Assembly (NCBI RefSeq): GCF_001436735.1
Contig: NZ_AYZE01000015.1
Coordinates: forward strand, 65,215-129,214
Length of the DNA stretch: 64,000 bases
From: Liquorilactobacillus cacaonum DSM 21116
GTDB lineage: Bacteria > Bacillota > Bacilli > Lactobacillales > Lactobacillaceae
Direction: 5' to 3'
The notes below the pieces were generated by a model. The model was not told the origin of the DNA and searched no databases. It worked only from the letters and a program-made list of their open reading frames with translations. The stretch's first letter is position 1, and every line of letters begins with the position of its first letter. The translations under genes were made by a program, and so were the position numbers. Positions 9,747 through 19,623 of this stretch are shown here, piece by piece.

Positions 9747-11714
9747 TTAGTCCATTGAACGCTTGCTTTGATGTGAATCTTGAATCCGTTTGAACATTTT
9801 TTCCATATCTGAATTGCTAAAATGGACAAGAACAGGACGCCCATGTGGACAATTAAACGGATTTTCACATTTTTTTAAATCATTTAATAGTGTTTTTGCC
9901 TGTAAGTCGTCTAAATGATGATTTGCCTTTATTGAACGTTTACAACTCATCATGATTGCTGTTTTTTCACGATAAGACGCGATATTAATTGCACCATCCT
10001 TTAAAATATAATCAATCATTTCACGTAAAATTGATTCCTCTTGTCCAGCTTTGAACCAAGTCGGATGGTGATGAACAATATAACTATTTCTCCCAAATTC
10101 TTCAAGATGAATTCCAACATCTTCTAACTTATCAAGATTTTGGTTAATCATTAAGATATCACTTGTTGAATAATCGAGCACTAGTGGTACTAATAAATTT
10201 TGCTGTTCACTTCCAACCTTCCCAATTTCTTTGCGATAAAATTCATACTTACAACGCTCTTGAGCAGCGTGTTGATCAATAATATATAGACCATCTTCAC
10301 CTTGGGCAAAAAGGTAAGTCCCATGCATCTGGCCAATATAAAGCAATTCTGGAAAGCGGCTTTTTTCACTTTTGGTTTCTGTAGCTAAATCTTCTTTTTT
10401 TGGTGCAACTGTATTCGTCTCAGCTTCAATCACACCATTTTCGGTATCTTTATTACTTAAAACATATTTCTTATCCCATGCACTCAATTTTTGGGTTAAA
10501 TCGCCCTTATTTTCAACAATAAATATATTAGGCTTTATTTCTTCTTTTTTATCGTCCGTAGCTATATTTTTTTGTACGCTTGAATTCTTACTATTTTCAT
10601 CATCCAAAATTTTTGAACTATTAACTTGATAGTGCCTTGACGACTCATTCAAATCAATTTCAAGTTGTTCTAAGTTCACACTTGCAGTTTCTTTTTTTTC
10701 AATATTCTTTAATGCGTCTGGTATTAAATTCTCGGGTGCAATTCGATTTGCAATACTTTCCTTGATTAATTTACATAGTTGTTCTTCTTTGCTAATTCTC
10801 ACTTCTTGTTTTGTTGGATGGACGTTAACATCAACTAATAATGGATCAAGTACAATTGATACTACAGCAAAAGGATAGCGGCCGACCATCAATTTTGACC
10901 CATAACCTTTTATAATTGCTGTGCTCAGTTGGTAATTCTTGATATAGCGACCATTTATCAAAACGCTGATATAATTTTTTGATGCCCTTGTTAATTCTGG
11001 CAAAGAAACAAACCCTGAAATTTTAAAGTCTAAGTCTTCATTAGAAAAGTGCAACATTTTTTTTGCATTATTAACTCCATAAATTGCACTTATCGTCTGT
11101 TGCAAATTACCATTTCCAGCAGTTTGTAACAAGGTTTTTCCATTACTCGAAAAAGAAAAAGCTATTTGCGTATTACCTATTGCCAGTCGATTCATAATAT
11201 CACTAATTACAGCTAACTCGGTTTGAACACTTTTCATATATTTTAACCTAGCAGGAATATTAAAGAATAAATTTGCGACTGTAATTGAAGTTCCTTGCGA
11301 ACGAGAAATCATTTTTCTTTCTAAAATTTGACCACCGTTAATTTTTATTTTTACCCCCGTTGTCAAATTTGTAGCAGTTTCTAATTCCACATCAGCAACA
11401 GATGCTATACTTGGTAAAGCCTCTCCTCTAAAACCTAATGTTTTTATCTTAAACAAATCTTTTTTTGTTAAAATCTTACTAGTGGCATGTCTTTTAAAAG
11501 CTAATTCTACATCATCGTTAGCGATTCCTTCGCCATTATCGATAACTCGAATTTTTGTAAGCCCACCATCTTCTACTTCAACATCTACCTGTGAACTGCC
11601 AGCATCAATCGCATTTTCAACTAATTCTTTAACAACAGAAGCTGGCCGCTCTACAACCTCTCCAGCTGCAATTTGATCAGCTAAAATATTCGTCAACTCA
11701 TGGATTTTACCCAA
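9747..11714 (-). CDS. mutL: DNA mismatch repair protein MutL
   Basis: GHKL ATPase and endonuclease that links MutS mismatch recognition to strand incision. The 655-residue product has ENAIDAGS, IDNGEGI and GFRGEALPSI in the N-terminal ATPase, a low-complexity linker rich in Lys/Asp/Asn, and a C-terminal DQHAAQERCKYE, the metal-binding motif of the endonuclease type of MutL found in bacteria lacking MutH. The start is taken as TTG 11714 (MGKIHELT), preceded at 9 bases by GGGGG and matching the family N-terminus; a TTG at 11729 is in frame but adds five unconserved residues. Confidence 0.95.
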   Translation of the reverse strand: MGKIHELTNILADQIAAGEVVERPASVVKELVENAIDAGSSQVDVEVEDGGLTKIRVIDNGEGIANDDVELAFKRHATSKILTKKDLFKIKTLGFRGEALPSIASVADVELETATNLTTGVKIKINGGQILERKMISRSQGTSITVANLFFNIPARLKYMKSVQTELAVISDIMNRLAIGNTQIAFSFSSNGKTLLQTAGNGNLQQTISAIYGVNNAKKMLHFSNEDLDFKISGFVSLPELTRASKNYISVLINGRYIKNYQLSTAIIKGYGSKLMVGRYPFAVVSIVLDPLLVDVNVHPTKQEVRISKEEQLCKLIKESIANRIAPENLIPDALKNIEKKETASVNLEQLEIDLNESSRHYQVNSSKILDDENSKNSSVQKNIATDDKKEEIKPNIFIVENKGDLTQKLSAWDKKYVLSNKDTENGVIEAETNTVAPKKEDLATETKSEKSRFPELLYIGQMHGTYLFAQGEDGLYIIDQHAAQERCKYEFYRKEIGKVGSEQQNLLVPLVLDYSTSDILMINQNLDKLEDVGIHLEEFGRNSYIVHHHPTWFKAGQEESILREMIDYILKDGAINIASYREKTAIMMSCKRSIKANHHLDDLQAKTLLNDLKKCENPFNCPHGRPVLVHFSNSDMEKMFKRIQDSHQSKRSMD

Positions 11715-11743
11715 TATAGTATCCCCCAATCCAAGTCACCATA

Positions 11744-14377
11744 TTATTTTCTTAACTCTTTCTGCCATTCATACAACCTATTGAGTGCATCAAGTGGAGT
11801 AAGCGACATTAAATCAGTCTCTTTAATTTTATGCATTATTTTTTCTGTTTTATTTATACTTTTCTTTTTTGGAGTTTCAAATAAAGAAAGTTGCTCTTCT
11901 CCAGTAATTTCGACATTTTCTTGTAGCCCTTTTTCAACATCAACAACATTTTCTGCCATATTTTTAACAACTTTTGAAGAACCATTTTTCCCCTTGCTAT
12001 CACTTTCAAGTTTCATCAATATTTCATTAGCACGTACTAAAAGTTCATCTGGCATCCCTGCCAATTTTGCAACATGAACACCATATGATTTATCGGCAGG
12101 TCCTTTTTGTATTTTGTGCAAAAAAATTAACTCTCCATCTTTTTCAACTGCTCCCACATGAATGTTCGATAATTCCTTTAAATTTTCTGAAAGCTCTGTT
12201 AATTCATGATAATGTGTAGAAAAAAGCGTTTTTGCATGTACATGATTATGTACATATTCAATAATAGCTTGTGCTAAGGCCATTCCATCATAAGTTGCAG
12301 TTCCTCTACCAATTTCATCAAATAAAATAAGTGAATTTTTTGTCGCATGACTAAGTGCCTGGTTTGCTTCTTTCATTTCTACCATAAACGTCGATTGACC
12401 CGCAATTAAATCATCCGCTGCTCCAATTCTAGTAAATATTTGATCAAATATTGGTAAAACTGCAGACTTTGCAGGTACAAAGCATCCAATTTGAGCCATC
12501 ACAACAGTCAAAGCTAATTGCCGCATATAAGTACTCTTCCCAGACATATTAGGTCCAGTAATAAGCAAAATGTTTAAATCATTAGGCATTGAAACGTCAT
12601 TGGGAACATAGCTTTGCTTTCCCATAACTTCTTGTACAACAGGATGCCACCCAGCTTTTATTTCAACATCTGCACCATTTTCAACTAGCTCTGGCATTGA
12701 AAAATGTTGACGCTCGCTCACAACTGCAAACCCTTGAATTACATCTATTGCCGCAATAGCCTTAGCAAGCTTTTGTATCCGTTTGATTTGTTTTTTTACT
12801 TGTTCACGAACATCAATAAATAATTGGTACTCTAACTCTGTTGCTTTACTTTGGGCACCAAGAATCAATTCTTCTTTTTCTTTTAATTCAGGCGTAATAA
12901 ATCTTTCCGCATTTGTCAATGTCTGTTTTCGTTGATATCTTTCTTTGGGGAGCTTATTCAAATTAGCTTTTGTGACTTCAATAAAATATCCAAATACACG
13001 GTTAAAACCAATTTTTAATGTTGAAATTCCAGTCTCTTCCCGCTCTTTTTTTTCCATTTTAGCTAACCACTTCTTGCCATTCTTCATAGCATCTGTATAC
13101 CCATCAAGTTCAGAATTATAGCCATCTTTAATTATTCCACCATCTGTTACAGACAATGGTGGTTCATCGATAATTGCTTTATCAATCAAATTAACTACAT
13201 CTTCGACAAAATCTAGTTCTGCTATAATCTTTGTCAAGGAACCATCATTAATCGTATCTAAAACATACTTTATTTTAGGTACTTGTTGCAAAGACTGTTT
13301 CAATTGAATTAAATCACGCCCATTAACACTACCAAACGCTACTCTCCCGGCAAGTCGTTCTAAATCGTAAACTTGGGTTAAATTTTCCTGTAGTGCGCTT
13401 CGTTCAAAATAATACTCCAACAGTAAATTAACCATGTCATATCTACTTGTGATTTTATTCTTTTCTAACAGTGGCCTATCAATCCATTGTTTTAGCAGTC
13501 TTCCGCCCATAGCAGTCTTTGTTTCATCAAGAAGCCACAATAATGTTCCATTTTTTTTGCCTGTTCGACTATTTTCAAGAAGCTCTAAATTACGTTTTGA
13601 ATAATGATCCATCTTCAAAAAATATTTAGGTTCATAGTGAATTGCACGTTGCAAATGTTCCAAACTTCTTTTTTGAGTAGTACTTAAATAGCTAATTAAA
13701 TGCTCTACTGCCGCAATTTCAATTTTGTTTTGTAAGTCTTGAATTACATAATTTACTTCAGCATTTTCTTTGATTTCATCTTGTTTTGAAATTAAAATTT
13801 TTAGCGGTGCTATATCTTCCAAAACAGCAGTGGCCACAGTCTGATCTACAACTAATTCTTTAGTTTGTAGACTAATTAACTCATTAAGGACTTGGTCAAG
13901 CGAATTCAAACTTGCAACTTTTAACTCACCCGTAGATAAATCCGTATAGGCTAAGCCAAAACATTTATCCTCTTGATGAAGTGCAGTTAAATAATTATTT
14001 GTCTTAGCTTCATTAGCTGAATTATCAATCATGGTTCCAGGTGTTATTAATTGAATTACCTCACGCTTAACCATTCCTTGTGCAAGTTTGGGATCTTCCA
14101 TCTGTTCGCAAATTGCAACCTTATACCCTTGCTCAACTAAAATATCAATATAGTTTTGTGCCGCATGATGTGGCACTCCACACATAGGAATTTTTTCAGA
14201 TGCATTCTTATTACGCGTTGTTAACGTCAACTCTAGTATCTGTGAACCTTTAATTGCGTCATCATAAAACATTTCATAAAAATCGCCTAAACGATAAAAT
14301 AAAAAAGCATCTTGATACTGATTTTTTATTTTTAAATATTGTTCCATCATTGGCGTATTTTTTGTTTTCTGTGGCAT
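11744..14377 (-). CDS. mutS: DNA mismatch repair protein MutS
   Basis: Dimeric mismatch sensor. The 877-residue product starts [18 protein letters not shown] and has the mismatch-binding motif [15 protein letters not shown] (the Phe-x-Glu pair), Walker [15 protein letters not shown], Walker [16 protein letters not shown] and the helix-turn-helix dimerisation end. Start ATG 14377 follows AAAGGAG at 7 bases; the open frame runs two codons further to a TTG. It is separated from mutL by 29 bases and from ymdB by 26, so the whole repair block is one operon. Confidence 0.96.
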   Translation of the reverse strand: MPQKTKNTPMMEQYLKIKNQYQDAFLFYRLGDFYEMFYDDAIKGSQILELTLTTRNKNASEKIPMCGVPHHAAQNYIDILVEQGYKVAICEQMEDPKLAQGMVKREVIQLITPGTMIDNSANEAKTNNYLTALHQEDKCFGLAYTDLSTGELKVASLNSLDQVLNELISLQTKELVVDQTVATAVLEDIAPLKILISKQDEIKENAEVNYVIQDLQNKIEIAAVEHLISYLSTTQKRSLEHLQRAIHYEPKYFLKMDHYSKRNLELLENSRTGKKNGTLLWLLDETKTAMGGRLLKQWIDRPLLEKNKITSRYDMVNLLLEYYFERSALQENLTQVYDLERLAGRVAFGSVNGRDLIQLKQSLQQVPKIKYVLDTINDGSLTKIIAELDFVEDVVNLIDKAIIDEPPLSVTDGGIIKDGYNSELDGYTDAMKNGKKWLAKMEKKEREETGISTLKIGFNRVFGYFIEVTKANLNKLPKERYQRKQTLTNAERFITPELKEKEELILGAQSKATELEYQLFIDVREQVKKQIKRIQKLAKAIAAIDVIQGFAVVSERQHFSMPELVENGADVEIKAGWHPVVQEVMGKQSYVPNDVSMPNDLNILLITGPNMSGKSTYMRQLALTVVMAQIGCFVPAKSAVLPIFDQIFTRIGAADDLIAGQSTFMVEMKEANQALSHATKNSLILFDEIGRGTATYDGMALAQAIIEYVHNHVHAKTLFSTHYHELTELSENLKELSNIHVGAVEKDGELIFLHKIQKGPADKSYGVHVAKLAGMPDELLVRANEILMKLESDSKGKNGSSKVVKNMAENVVDVEKGLQENVEITGEEQLSLFETPKKKSINKTEKIMHKIKETDLMSLTPLDALNRLYEWQKELRK

Positions 14378-14403
14378 TTTCAATCTCCTTTACAACTTTG
14401 CCT

Positions 14404-15201
14404 TTATTCCTCGAAAGGATGATCTGCATTAATTTGAATTGTTTGAATTTTTTTTGCCATTCCATCATCTCCCAAGTCTAATAAACAACCAGATAGATTG
14501 GCTCTCCCTTCTTCATCAACTTCAAATCTTGTAGGCATTTGATTTAAAAAACGATCAATCACATTTTCCCGTTTCATTCCAATAATACCATCATAGGGAC
14601 CAGTCATTCCGACATCTGCCAAAAATGCAGTTCCTTGAGGTAAAATTCGTGCATCATTAGTTTGAACATGTGTATGTGTACCAATAACCGCAGAAAGTTG
14701 TCCATCAAAAAACCAAGTAAAAGCTTGCTTTTCACTCGTGGTTTCTGCATGAAAGTCAACGAAAATAAAATCTGTCTCTTTTTTTATTTTCTCAATTAAG
14801 CCTGTTGCAACTGCAAAAGGATCATCTGATGGTGTCATAAAAACTCTTCCTTGCATATTAATCACCGCTAATTTTTGTTGATTTATCTGCATTATTACAT
14901 ACCCTACACCAGGTACCTGTTTAGCGGGCAAATTTGCAGGACGCACAATCTTTTTAGCGCTATCAATAAATGATGTAATTTCTGGATTATCCCAAACATG
15001 ATTTCCCATTGTGATAATATCCGCACCATAACTAAGAATCGCCTTATAGACTTTTTCGTTTATACCTCTTCCTCTGGTTGCATTTTCCGCATTGACGATA
15101 GTTGCCTGTGGATGAAATTTTCTTTTTAATTTTGGTAAATATTCCTGAACCATCTTTTGACCGGAGTTTCCCATGACATCGCCTATAAATAAAATTCGCA
15201 T
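14404..15201 (-). CDS. ymdB: 2',3'-cyclic-nucleotide phosphodiesterase YmdB family
   Basis: Metallophosphoesterase of the YmdB family; the Bacillus subtilis protein hydrolyses cyclic nucleotides and affects RNA turnover and biofilm choice. The 265-residue product starts MRILFIGDVMGNSGQ, has MGNHVWDN, VDFHAETTSEKQA and GTHTHVQTNDARILP, giving the Asp/His/Asn/Glu metal ligands in the right order. ATG 15201 follows AAAGAGG; the upstream extension to 15228 is unlikely. It lies between rny and mutS, the conserved Firmicute neighbourhood. Confidence 0.92.
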   Translation of the reverse strand: MRILFIGDVMGNSGQKMVQEYLPKLKRKFHPQATIVNAENATRGRGINEKVYKAILSYGADIITMGNHVWDNPEITSFIDSAKKIVRPANLPAKQVPGVGYVIMQINQQKLAVINMQGRVFMTPSDDPFAVATGLIEKIKKETDFIFVDFHAETTSEKQAFTWFFDGQLSAVIGTHTHVQTNDARILPQGTAFLADVGMTGPYDGIIGMKRENVIDRFLNQMPTRFEVDEEGRANLSGCLLDLGDDGMAKKIQTIQINADHPFEE

Positions 15202-15293
15202 TTTTTTCCTCTTTCCTGAATAATCCATAAGCTTAATTTTAACATTTTTCTTAGTTTCTTGCTAAAGTTGCTAACTGTTTTGTACTAATAAAA

Positions 15294-15416
15294 AAAGAGA
15301 GTGAAACATAAGTCAAAATTCTCCGTCTAACATCGAATTACCTATAACAAATTCCTGCTATATCATAATTTCGAGCTAGTGCTCAAATTTTGTCGACTTA
15401 TGTTCACACTCCCGCT
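15294..15416. repeat. long imperfect inverted repeat between ymdB and rny
   Basis: Outer arms GAGTGAAACATAAGTC (about 15298-15313) and GACTTATGTTCACACTC (about 15394-15410) are complementary with a small bulge, and inner segments near CAAAATT / AATTTTG also pair. The element is about 120 bp, non-coding, and flanked by A-runs on the left and CGCTAAAAAA on the right. It looks like one copy of a dispersed intergenic element and may end rny transcription, but I see no second copy in this window. Confidence 0.6.
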
Positions 15417-15463
15417 AAAAAATTCAACAACTATAAAACTACAAAAAAGTTAATTAATTATTA

Positions 15464-17029
15464 CTACTTTGCATATTCAATTGCTCGAATTTCTCTGATG
15501 ACCGTAACCTTTATATGACCTGGGTATTCCATTTCCTCTTCAATTTGATTCTTAATATCTCTTGCTAAAACTGTTGATTCTAAATCACTAACTTCATTTG
15601 GTTTTACAATTACCCGAACTTCACGTCCAGCTTGAATTGCATAACTTTTCTTTACCCCATCAAATGCATTTGTAATCTCTTCCAGTTTTTCAAGACGATG
15701 AATATAACTTTCTAAAGACTCACTACGTGCACCAGGTCTTGCAGCAGAAATTGCATCTGATGCAGCAACCAACACTGCTATAATGTACTTAGCTTCTACA
15801 TCACCATGATGTGAAGCAATTGTATTAATAATCGTATCACTTTCACGATATTTTTTTGCAAGCTCAACCCCAATTTGTACATGGGAGCCATCCACTTCAT
15901 GATCAATCGCCTTGCCAATATCATGCAAAAGTCCTGCACGCTTTGCTAAGTTAACATCTTCTCCTAGCTCCGATGCCAAAACGCCTGCAATTTTTGCAAC
16001 TTCAATCGAATGATCCAATACATTTTGACCATAACTTGTCCGGAACTTCAAGCGTCCAATTGTCTTAATTAAATCAGGATGAACCGAATGTAATCCAAGT
16101 TCAAAGATAGCTTCCTCACCAATGTCTCTAACCTTTGCATCCATCTCTTTTGTTGACTTTTCAACCATTTCTTCAATTCTAGCTGGATGAATTCTACCAT
16201 CTTGAATCAACTTTTCAAGTGTCATCTTAGCAATCTCACGCCTAATTGGGTCAAAACCACTTAAAACAACAGCTTCTGGAGTATCATCAATAATCAAATC
16301 AATTCCTGTTAGTGTTTCTAATGTCCTAATATTTCGACCTTCTCGTCCAATAATTCGGCCTTTCATCTCATCATTAGGTAAAGAAACTACAGAAACTGTT
16401 GTCTCAGAAACTGTATCAGCCGCACTCCTTTGAATGGCTTGGGCAATCAAAATCTTTGCTGTCTTATCCGCATTTGCCTTTGCTTCGTCTTCACTATCCT
16501 TAATCATTACAGCCATTTCGTGGCTCAATGCTTCTTTCGTTTCAGACATAACAATCTTACGTGCTTCTTCATGTGATAATGCTGCAACTTTTTCTAATTC
16601 TAATTCTTGCTCTTGAACTAATAATTCAGCTTTTTCTTGCTTTTTATTAATTTCTTTTTGCTGTTTTTCAATTTGATTTTCTTTTTGAACTAGACCTTGT
16701 TCTCTTTTTTCGAAAGCTCCGTCTTTTCTATCCAAATTTTCTTCTCTTTGCAACAAACGATTTTCTTGTCTTTGAATCTCTGTTCTACGTTCCTTTAATT
16801 CGCTTTCTATCTCGCCACGATAACGATGACTTTCATCCTTAGCTTCTATAATAGCTTCTTTTTTCTGTGTCTCTGCTTCTTTTTCAGCATTCTTCAAAAT
16901 TCCTTGCGCAGTTTGCGTAGCAATATCAAGTGTCTTTTCATAACTTTTCTTACGAAATACAATGCCCCCAGCAAATCCAATTCCAAAAGTTATAATAGCG
17001 ATGGCGAGGATAATAATTATATAACTCAA
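15464..17029 (-). CDS. rny: ribonuclease Y
   Basis: Membrane-anchored endoribonuclease that initiates mRNA decay. The 521-residue product has one N-terminal transmembrane helix (residues about 3-25), a long Lys/Glu/Gln coiled coil (about 30-190), a KH domain with [17 protein letters not shown], and an HD domain with [13 protein letters not shown] and [10 protein letters not shown]. The start is TTG 17029 with a strong GGAGGTGA at 4-5 bases. It has its own promoter and lies upstream of ymdB. Confidence 0.96.
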   Translation of the reverse strand: MSYIIIILAIAIITFGIGFAGGIVFRKKSYEKTLDIATQTAQGILKNAEKEAETQKKEAIIEAKDESHRYRGEIESELKERRTEIQRQENRLLQREENLDRKDGAFEKREQGLVQKENQIEKQQKEINKKQEKAELLVQEQELELEKVAALSHEEARKIVMSETKEALSHEMAVMIKDSEDEAKANADKTAKILIAQAIQRSAADTVSETTVSVVSLPNDEMKGRIIGREGRNIRTLETLTGIDLIIDDTPEAVVLSGFDPIRREIAKMTLEKLIQDGRIHPARIEEMVEKSTKEMDAKVRDIGEEAIFELGLHSVHPDLIKTIGRLKFRTSYGQNVLDHSIEVAKIAGVLASELGEDVNLAKRAGLLHDIGKAIDHEVDGSHVQIGVELAKKYRESDTIINTIASHHGDVEAKYIIAVLVAASDAISAARPGARSESLESYIHRLEKLEEITNAFDGVKKSYAIQAGREVRVIVKPNEVSDLESTVLARDIKNQIEEEMEYPGHIKVTVIREIRAIEYAK

Positions 17030-17116
17030 TCTTTCACCTCCACATCGTCAAAAAATGATTAAAACATTAAATAATCATTACTTTAAGATGTATTTTTAAT
17101 TTATCCATACGTATGT

Positions 17117-17146
17117 ATTTTACGTTGTTCAACCATATTATGTCAA
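17117..17146 (-). promoter_or_regulatory. rny promoter
   Basis: Minus-strand TTGACA (17141-17146) and TAAAAT (17117-17122), 18-base spacer, ending about 90 bases before the rny start. A CATACGTATG palindrome follows immediately at 17106-17115. Confidence 0.65.
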
Positions 17147-17215
17147 CCTAAAACATTAACGTTTGTCCGTCACAAACAAATCTTAATCTAGTATAATTCA
17201 CTACTAAAGCACAGA

Positions 17216-17264
17216 AAAAGAGCTCTAGCAAATTCATGTCAAGTCATGACTTCAAGAGCTCTTT
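17216..17264 (-). terminator. argS terminator
   Basis: Arms AAAGAGCTCT and AGAGCTCTTT flank a loop that has its own small palindrome AGTCATGACT. On the minus strand the stem is followed by TTTTT. It starts 6 bases after the argS stop. Confidence 0.85.
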
Positions 17265-17269
17265 GCAAA

Positions 17270-18964
17270 TTACATTTCTTTCGGTGCTTGGACACCTAAT
17301 AACCTTAAAGATTCATTCAATACAATTGAGACACTTTTAACCAAAGCAAGTCGTGAAAGAATTTCTTCATCTTCAACTAAAATTTTAGTATGCGCATAAT
17401 ATTTGTTGAATGCTTTTGCAAGATGCAAAGCATATTTTGCGATAACAGATGGTTCATATTCTTGAACTGCTCTCTTAACAACATCAGGGAATGAAGCAAT
17501 TTTAGTCACAACTTCCCATGAATCGTTATCACTCAATTGATAAGTATCTGTTATATCAAACTTGGGATTTCCTGCTTTTCTTAAGATACTTGTCGCCCTG
17601 GCATGTGAATATTGGACATAAGGCCCAGTTTCACCTTCAAAACGAACAACTTCTTCTAAATCAAAATCAAAGTTATTCATTCTTTCATTTTTTAGATCAT
17701 GGAAAATCACTGCCCCAACACCAACTTGATTAGCAACTTCTTCTTTGTTAGCCAAATTCGGATTTTTTGCAGCAATTTGCTGCTCAGCTAGCTTAACGGC
17801 ATCATCTAAAACCTCTTCAAGTAAAATCACACGTCCGGCTCTAGTTGAAAGCTTCTTGCCTCCTTGTGTAATTAAACCAAACGGAATATGGTGAATATCA
17901 TCAGCCCATTCTTTACCCATCTGCTTTAAAACAGCCTTCAGTTGTTTAAAATGATTAGTCTGTTCATTTCCAACAACATAAAGTGATTGTACAAAATCAT
18001 ATGTTCTTTTACGATAAATTGCAGCTGCCAAATCACGCGTTATATATAATGTTGCCCCATCCGTCTTTTTTATCAAAGCAGGGTTTAGATTGTATTCCTC
18101 AAGATCAACAATTTGCGCACCTTGACTTTCCTTTAACAAATGTTGTTTTTCAAGCATTTCAACTACTTCGTCCATCTTGTCATTGTAAAAAGCTTCACCG
18201 TTAAACGAATCAAATTCAATCCCTAATTTATCATAAATCTTCATAAAAGACTTAAGTGATTCAGCCCTAAACCACTGCCATAAACGAATTGCTTCTTCAT
18301 CACCATCTTCTAATTTTTTAAACCATGCCCGTGCTTCTTCATCTAATTCTGGATGATCAATGTCCTCTTGGTGGAAGCGTACATAATATTCGAGCAACTT
18401 GTTAATTGGATCTGCTTTAACTTCTTCTTCACTTCCCCAAAGTTTGTAAGCTTCAATTAGTTTTCCAAATTGCGTTCCCCAGTCACCTAAATGATTTATT
18501 TTAATTGGATTATAATTGACTTTTTGCAGCATTTTAGCAATTGAATTTCCAATCACCGTAGAACGTAGATGTCCCATTGAAATAGGTTTCGCAATATTAG
18601 GTGAAGACATGTCAATAGGAACATTGCCCCCATTACCCAGATTTTGATTTCCAAAATCAGCTTCCTTTTCAATTACTTGTCGCAATATATCTGCACTAAA
18701 AAAAGATTTATCCAAGAAAAAGTTCACATATGGACCAACTGCCTCAATTTTTTGAAAATGACTTTGATCAATTTCAGCTACAATTTCTGTTGCAATAATC
18801 TGTGGTGCTTTGTGTAAAATTTTAGCCAGCGGAAATGCAGGAAATGCATAATCCCCCAAGTCTAAACTCTTTGGTCTTTCAAGTAACTGATAAATTTTCT
18901 CATTTGTAATTTGTCCATCTAAAACCTTGAACAAGGCATCTGTAACTAATTTTTTATAATCCAT
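17270..18964 (-). CDS. argS: arginyl-tRNA synthetase
   Basis: Class I synthetase charging tRNA-Arg. The 564-residue product has the HIGH-type motif [10 protein letters not shown] preceded by SPNIAKP, the KMSK-equivalent [13 protein letters not shown] (the usual second Lys absent, as in most ArgRS), and the C-terminal anticodon-binding helices [11 protein letters not shown]. The ATG follows GGAGAG. Expression is controlled by the T-box leader directly upstream, whose specifier reads CGC (Arg). No separate promoter is obvious between that leader and the tRNA-Gly gene, so the two may be co-transcribed. Confidence 0.96.
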   Translation of the reverse strand: MDYKKLVTDALFKVLDGQITNEKIYQLLERPKSLDLGDYAFPAFPLAKILHKAPQIIATEIVAEIDQSHFQKIEAVGPYVNFFLDKSFFSADILRQVIEKEADFGNQNLGNGGNVPIDMSSPNIAKPISMGHLRSTVIGNSIAKMLQKVNYNPIKINHLGDWGTQFGKLIEAYKLWGSEEEVKADPINKLLEYYVRFHQEDIDHPELDEEARAWFKKLEDGDEEAIRLWQWFRAESLKSFMKIYDKLGIEFDSFNGEAFYNDKMDEVVEMLEKQHLLKESQGAQIVDLEEYNLNPALIKKTDGATLYITRDLAAAIYRKRTYDFVQSLYVVGNEQTNHFKQLKAVLKQMGKEWADDIHHIPFGLITQGGKKLSTRAGRVILLEEVLDDAVKLAEQQIAAKNPNLANKEEVANQVGVGAVIFHDLKNERMNNFDFDLEEVVRFEGETGPYVQYSHARATSILRKAGNPKFDITDTYQLSDNDSWEVVTKIASFPDVVKRAVQEYEPSVIAKYALHLAKAFNKYYAHTKILVEDEEILSRLALVKSVSIVLNESLRLLGVQAPKEM

Positions 18965-18982
18965 AACTCTCTCCTTTTTGTA

Positions 18983-19185
18983 AAAAAAAACTCCTACATT
19001 AAAAAATGTAAGAGACGAGCTAAACCCGCGGTACCACTCTAGTTGATTAGTAATCCACTCTATAATCTATTATCATCCTAGAAAGTGCGATTCGCATTAG
19101 TTTCAATTCCTGGCTCACACCCACCCAAGATCGCTAAAAAATCTACTAATCTACTATTCTTTCATAATCGGAATTATTATTAATT
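18983..19185 (-). promoter_or_regulatory. T-box riboswitch (Arg specifier) controlling argS
   Basis: The conserved T-box antiterminator sequence AGAGTGGTACCGCGGGTTT is present on the minus strand at 19022-19040. A terminator hairpin (CTCTTACATT / AATGTAGGAG, 18991-19014) followed by nine T lies just before argS. The 5' part begins GATTATGAAAGAATAGTAGA, typical of stem I, and the specifier region reads GAAT-CGC-ACTTTC, giving Arg codon CGC. Uncharged tRNA-Arg would stabilise the antiterminator and let argS be transcribed. Confidence 0.93.
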
Positions 19186-19196
19186 TTTCTTGTAAA

Positions 19197-19267
19197 AGCG
19201 GGTGACGAGAATCGAACTCGCGACATCAGCTTGGGAAGCTGGGATTTTACCACTAAACTACACCCGC
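19197..19267 (-). tRNA. tRNA-Gly, anticodon CCC
   Basis: A 71-base cloverleaf: acceptor GCGGGTG / CACCCGC with U73, D-arm GTTTAGTGGTAAAAT, anticodon arm CCAGC-TTCCCAA-GCTGA, T-arm CGAGTTCGATTCTCG. The loop TT-CCC-AA gives anticodon CCC, reading GGG. The stem has a C-A mismatch at 27-43. CCA is not encoded. It lies 11 bases upstream of the argS T-box leader and has its own strong promoter. Confidence 0.93.
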
Positions 19268-19279
19268 ACAACAAAGAGT

Positions 19280-19308
19280 AGTATAGCATAAAATAATTAT
19301 TATGTCAG
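19280..19308 (-). promoter_or_regulatory. promoter of tRNA-Gly (and probably argS)
   Basis: Minus-strand CTGACA (19303-19308) and extended -10 TGCTATACT (TATACT at 19280-19285), spacer 17. Transcription should begin about 6 bases before the tRNA. The -35 abuts the stop of the DUF2187 gene. Confidence 0.85.
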
Positions 19309-19310
19309 TA

Positions 19311-19523
19311 TTATTTTGCAGATACTTTTTTCATATCTTTCAATCTCACAATTACCCTATTATGAAAATCATTAACAGCAACTGCGTCAGCTGCATCATG
19401 CTCAAGAATAGCTACCATCGCCGAATTTTCATATACTTTTTCAATTTCTCCAACAAAATCATGGCTCAATGTTCCAAATTTTTTACATTTGACCTTTTCG
19501 CCTACTCTAAATTCATTTTCCAA
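19311..19523 (-). CDS. DUF2187 family small protein
   Basis: A 70-residue cytoplasmic protein beginning MENEFRVGEKVKCKK, with GEIEKVYENSAMVAILEHD and NRVIVRLKDMKKV. The pattern of a short barrel-like, KOW/SH3-type protein matches the DUF2187 family of Firmicutes, whose function is not known to me. The start is a TTG with AAGGTGG about 9 bases upstream. It is transcribed alone on the minus strand between the MATE exporter and tRNA-Gly. Confidence 0.75.
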   Translation of the reverse strand: MENEFRVGEKVKCKKFGTLSHDFVGEIEKVYENSAMVAILEHDAADAVAVNDFHNRVIVRLKDMKKVSAK

Positions 19524-19623
19524 TTAGTCAACCCACCTTCTATTCAATAATCTTTAGCATAATATCAGATTTGTATTGTCAAATCAACAATTTGAACTAA
19601 ATTTCTACGATACTTAAAAAAAA

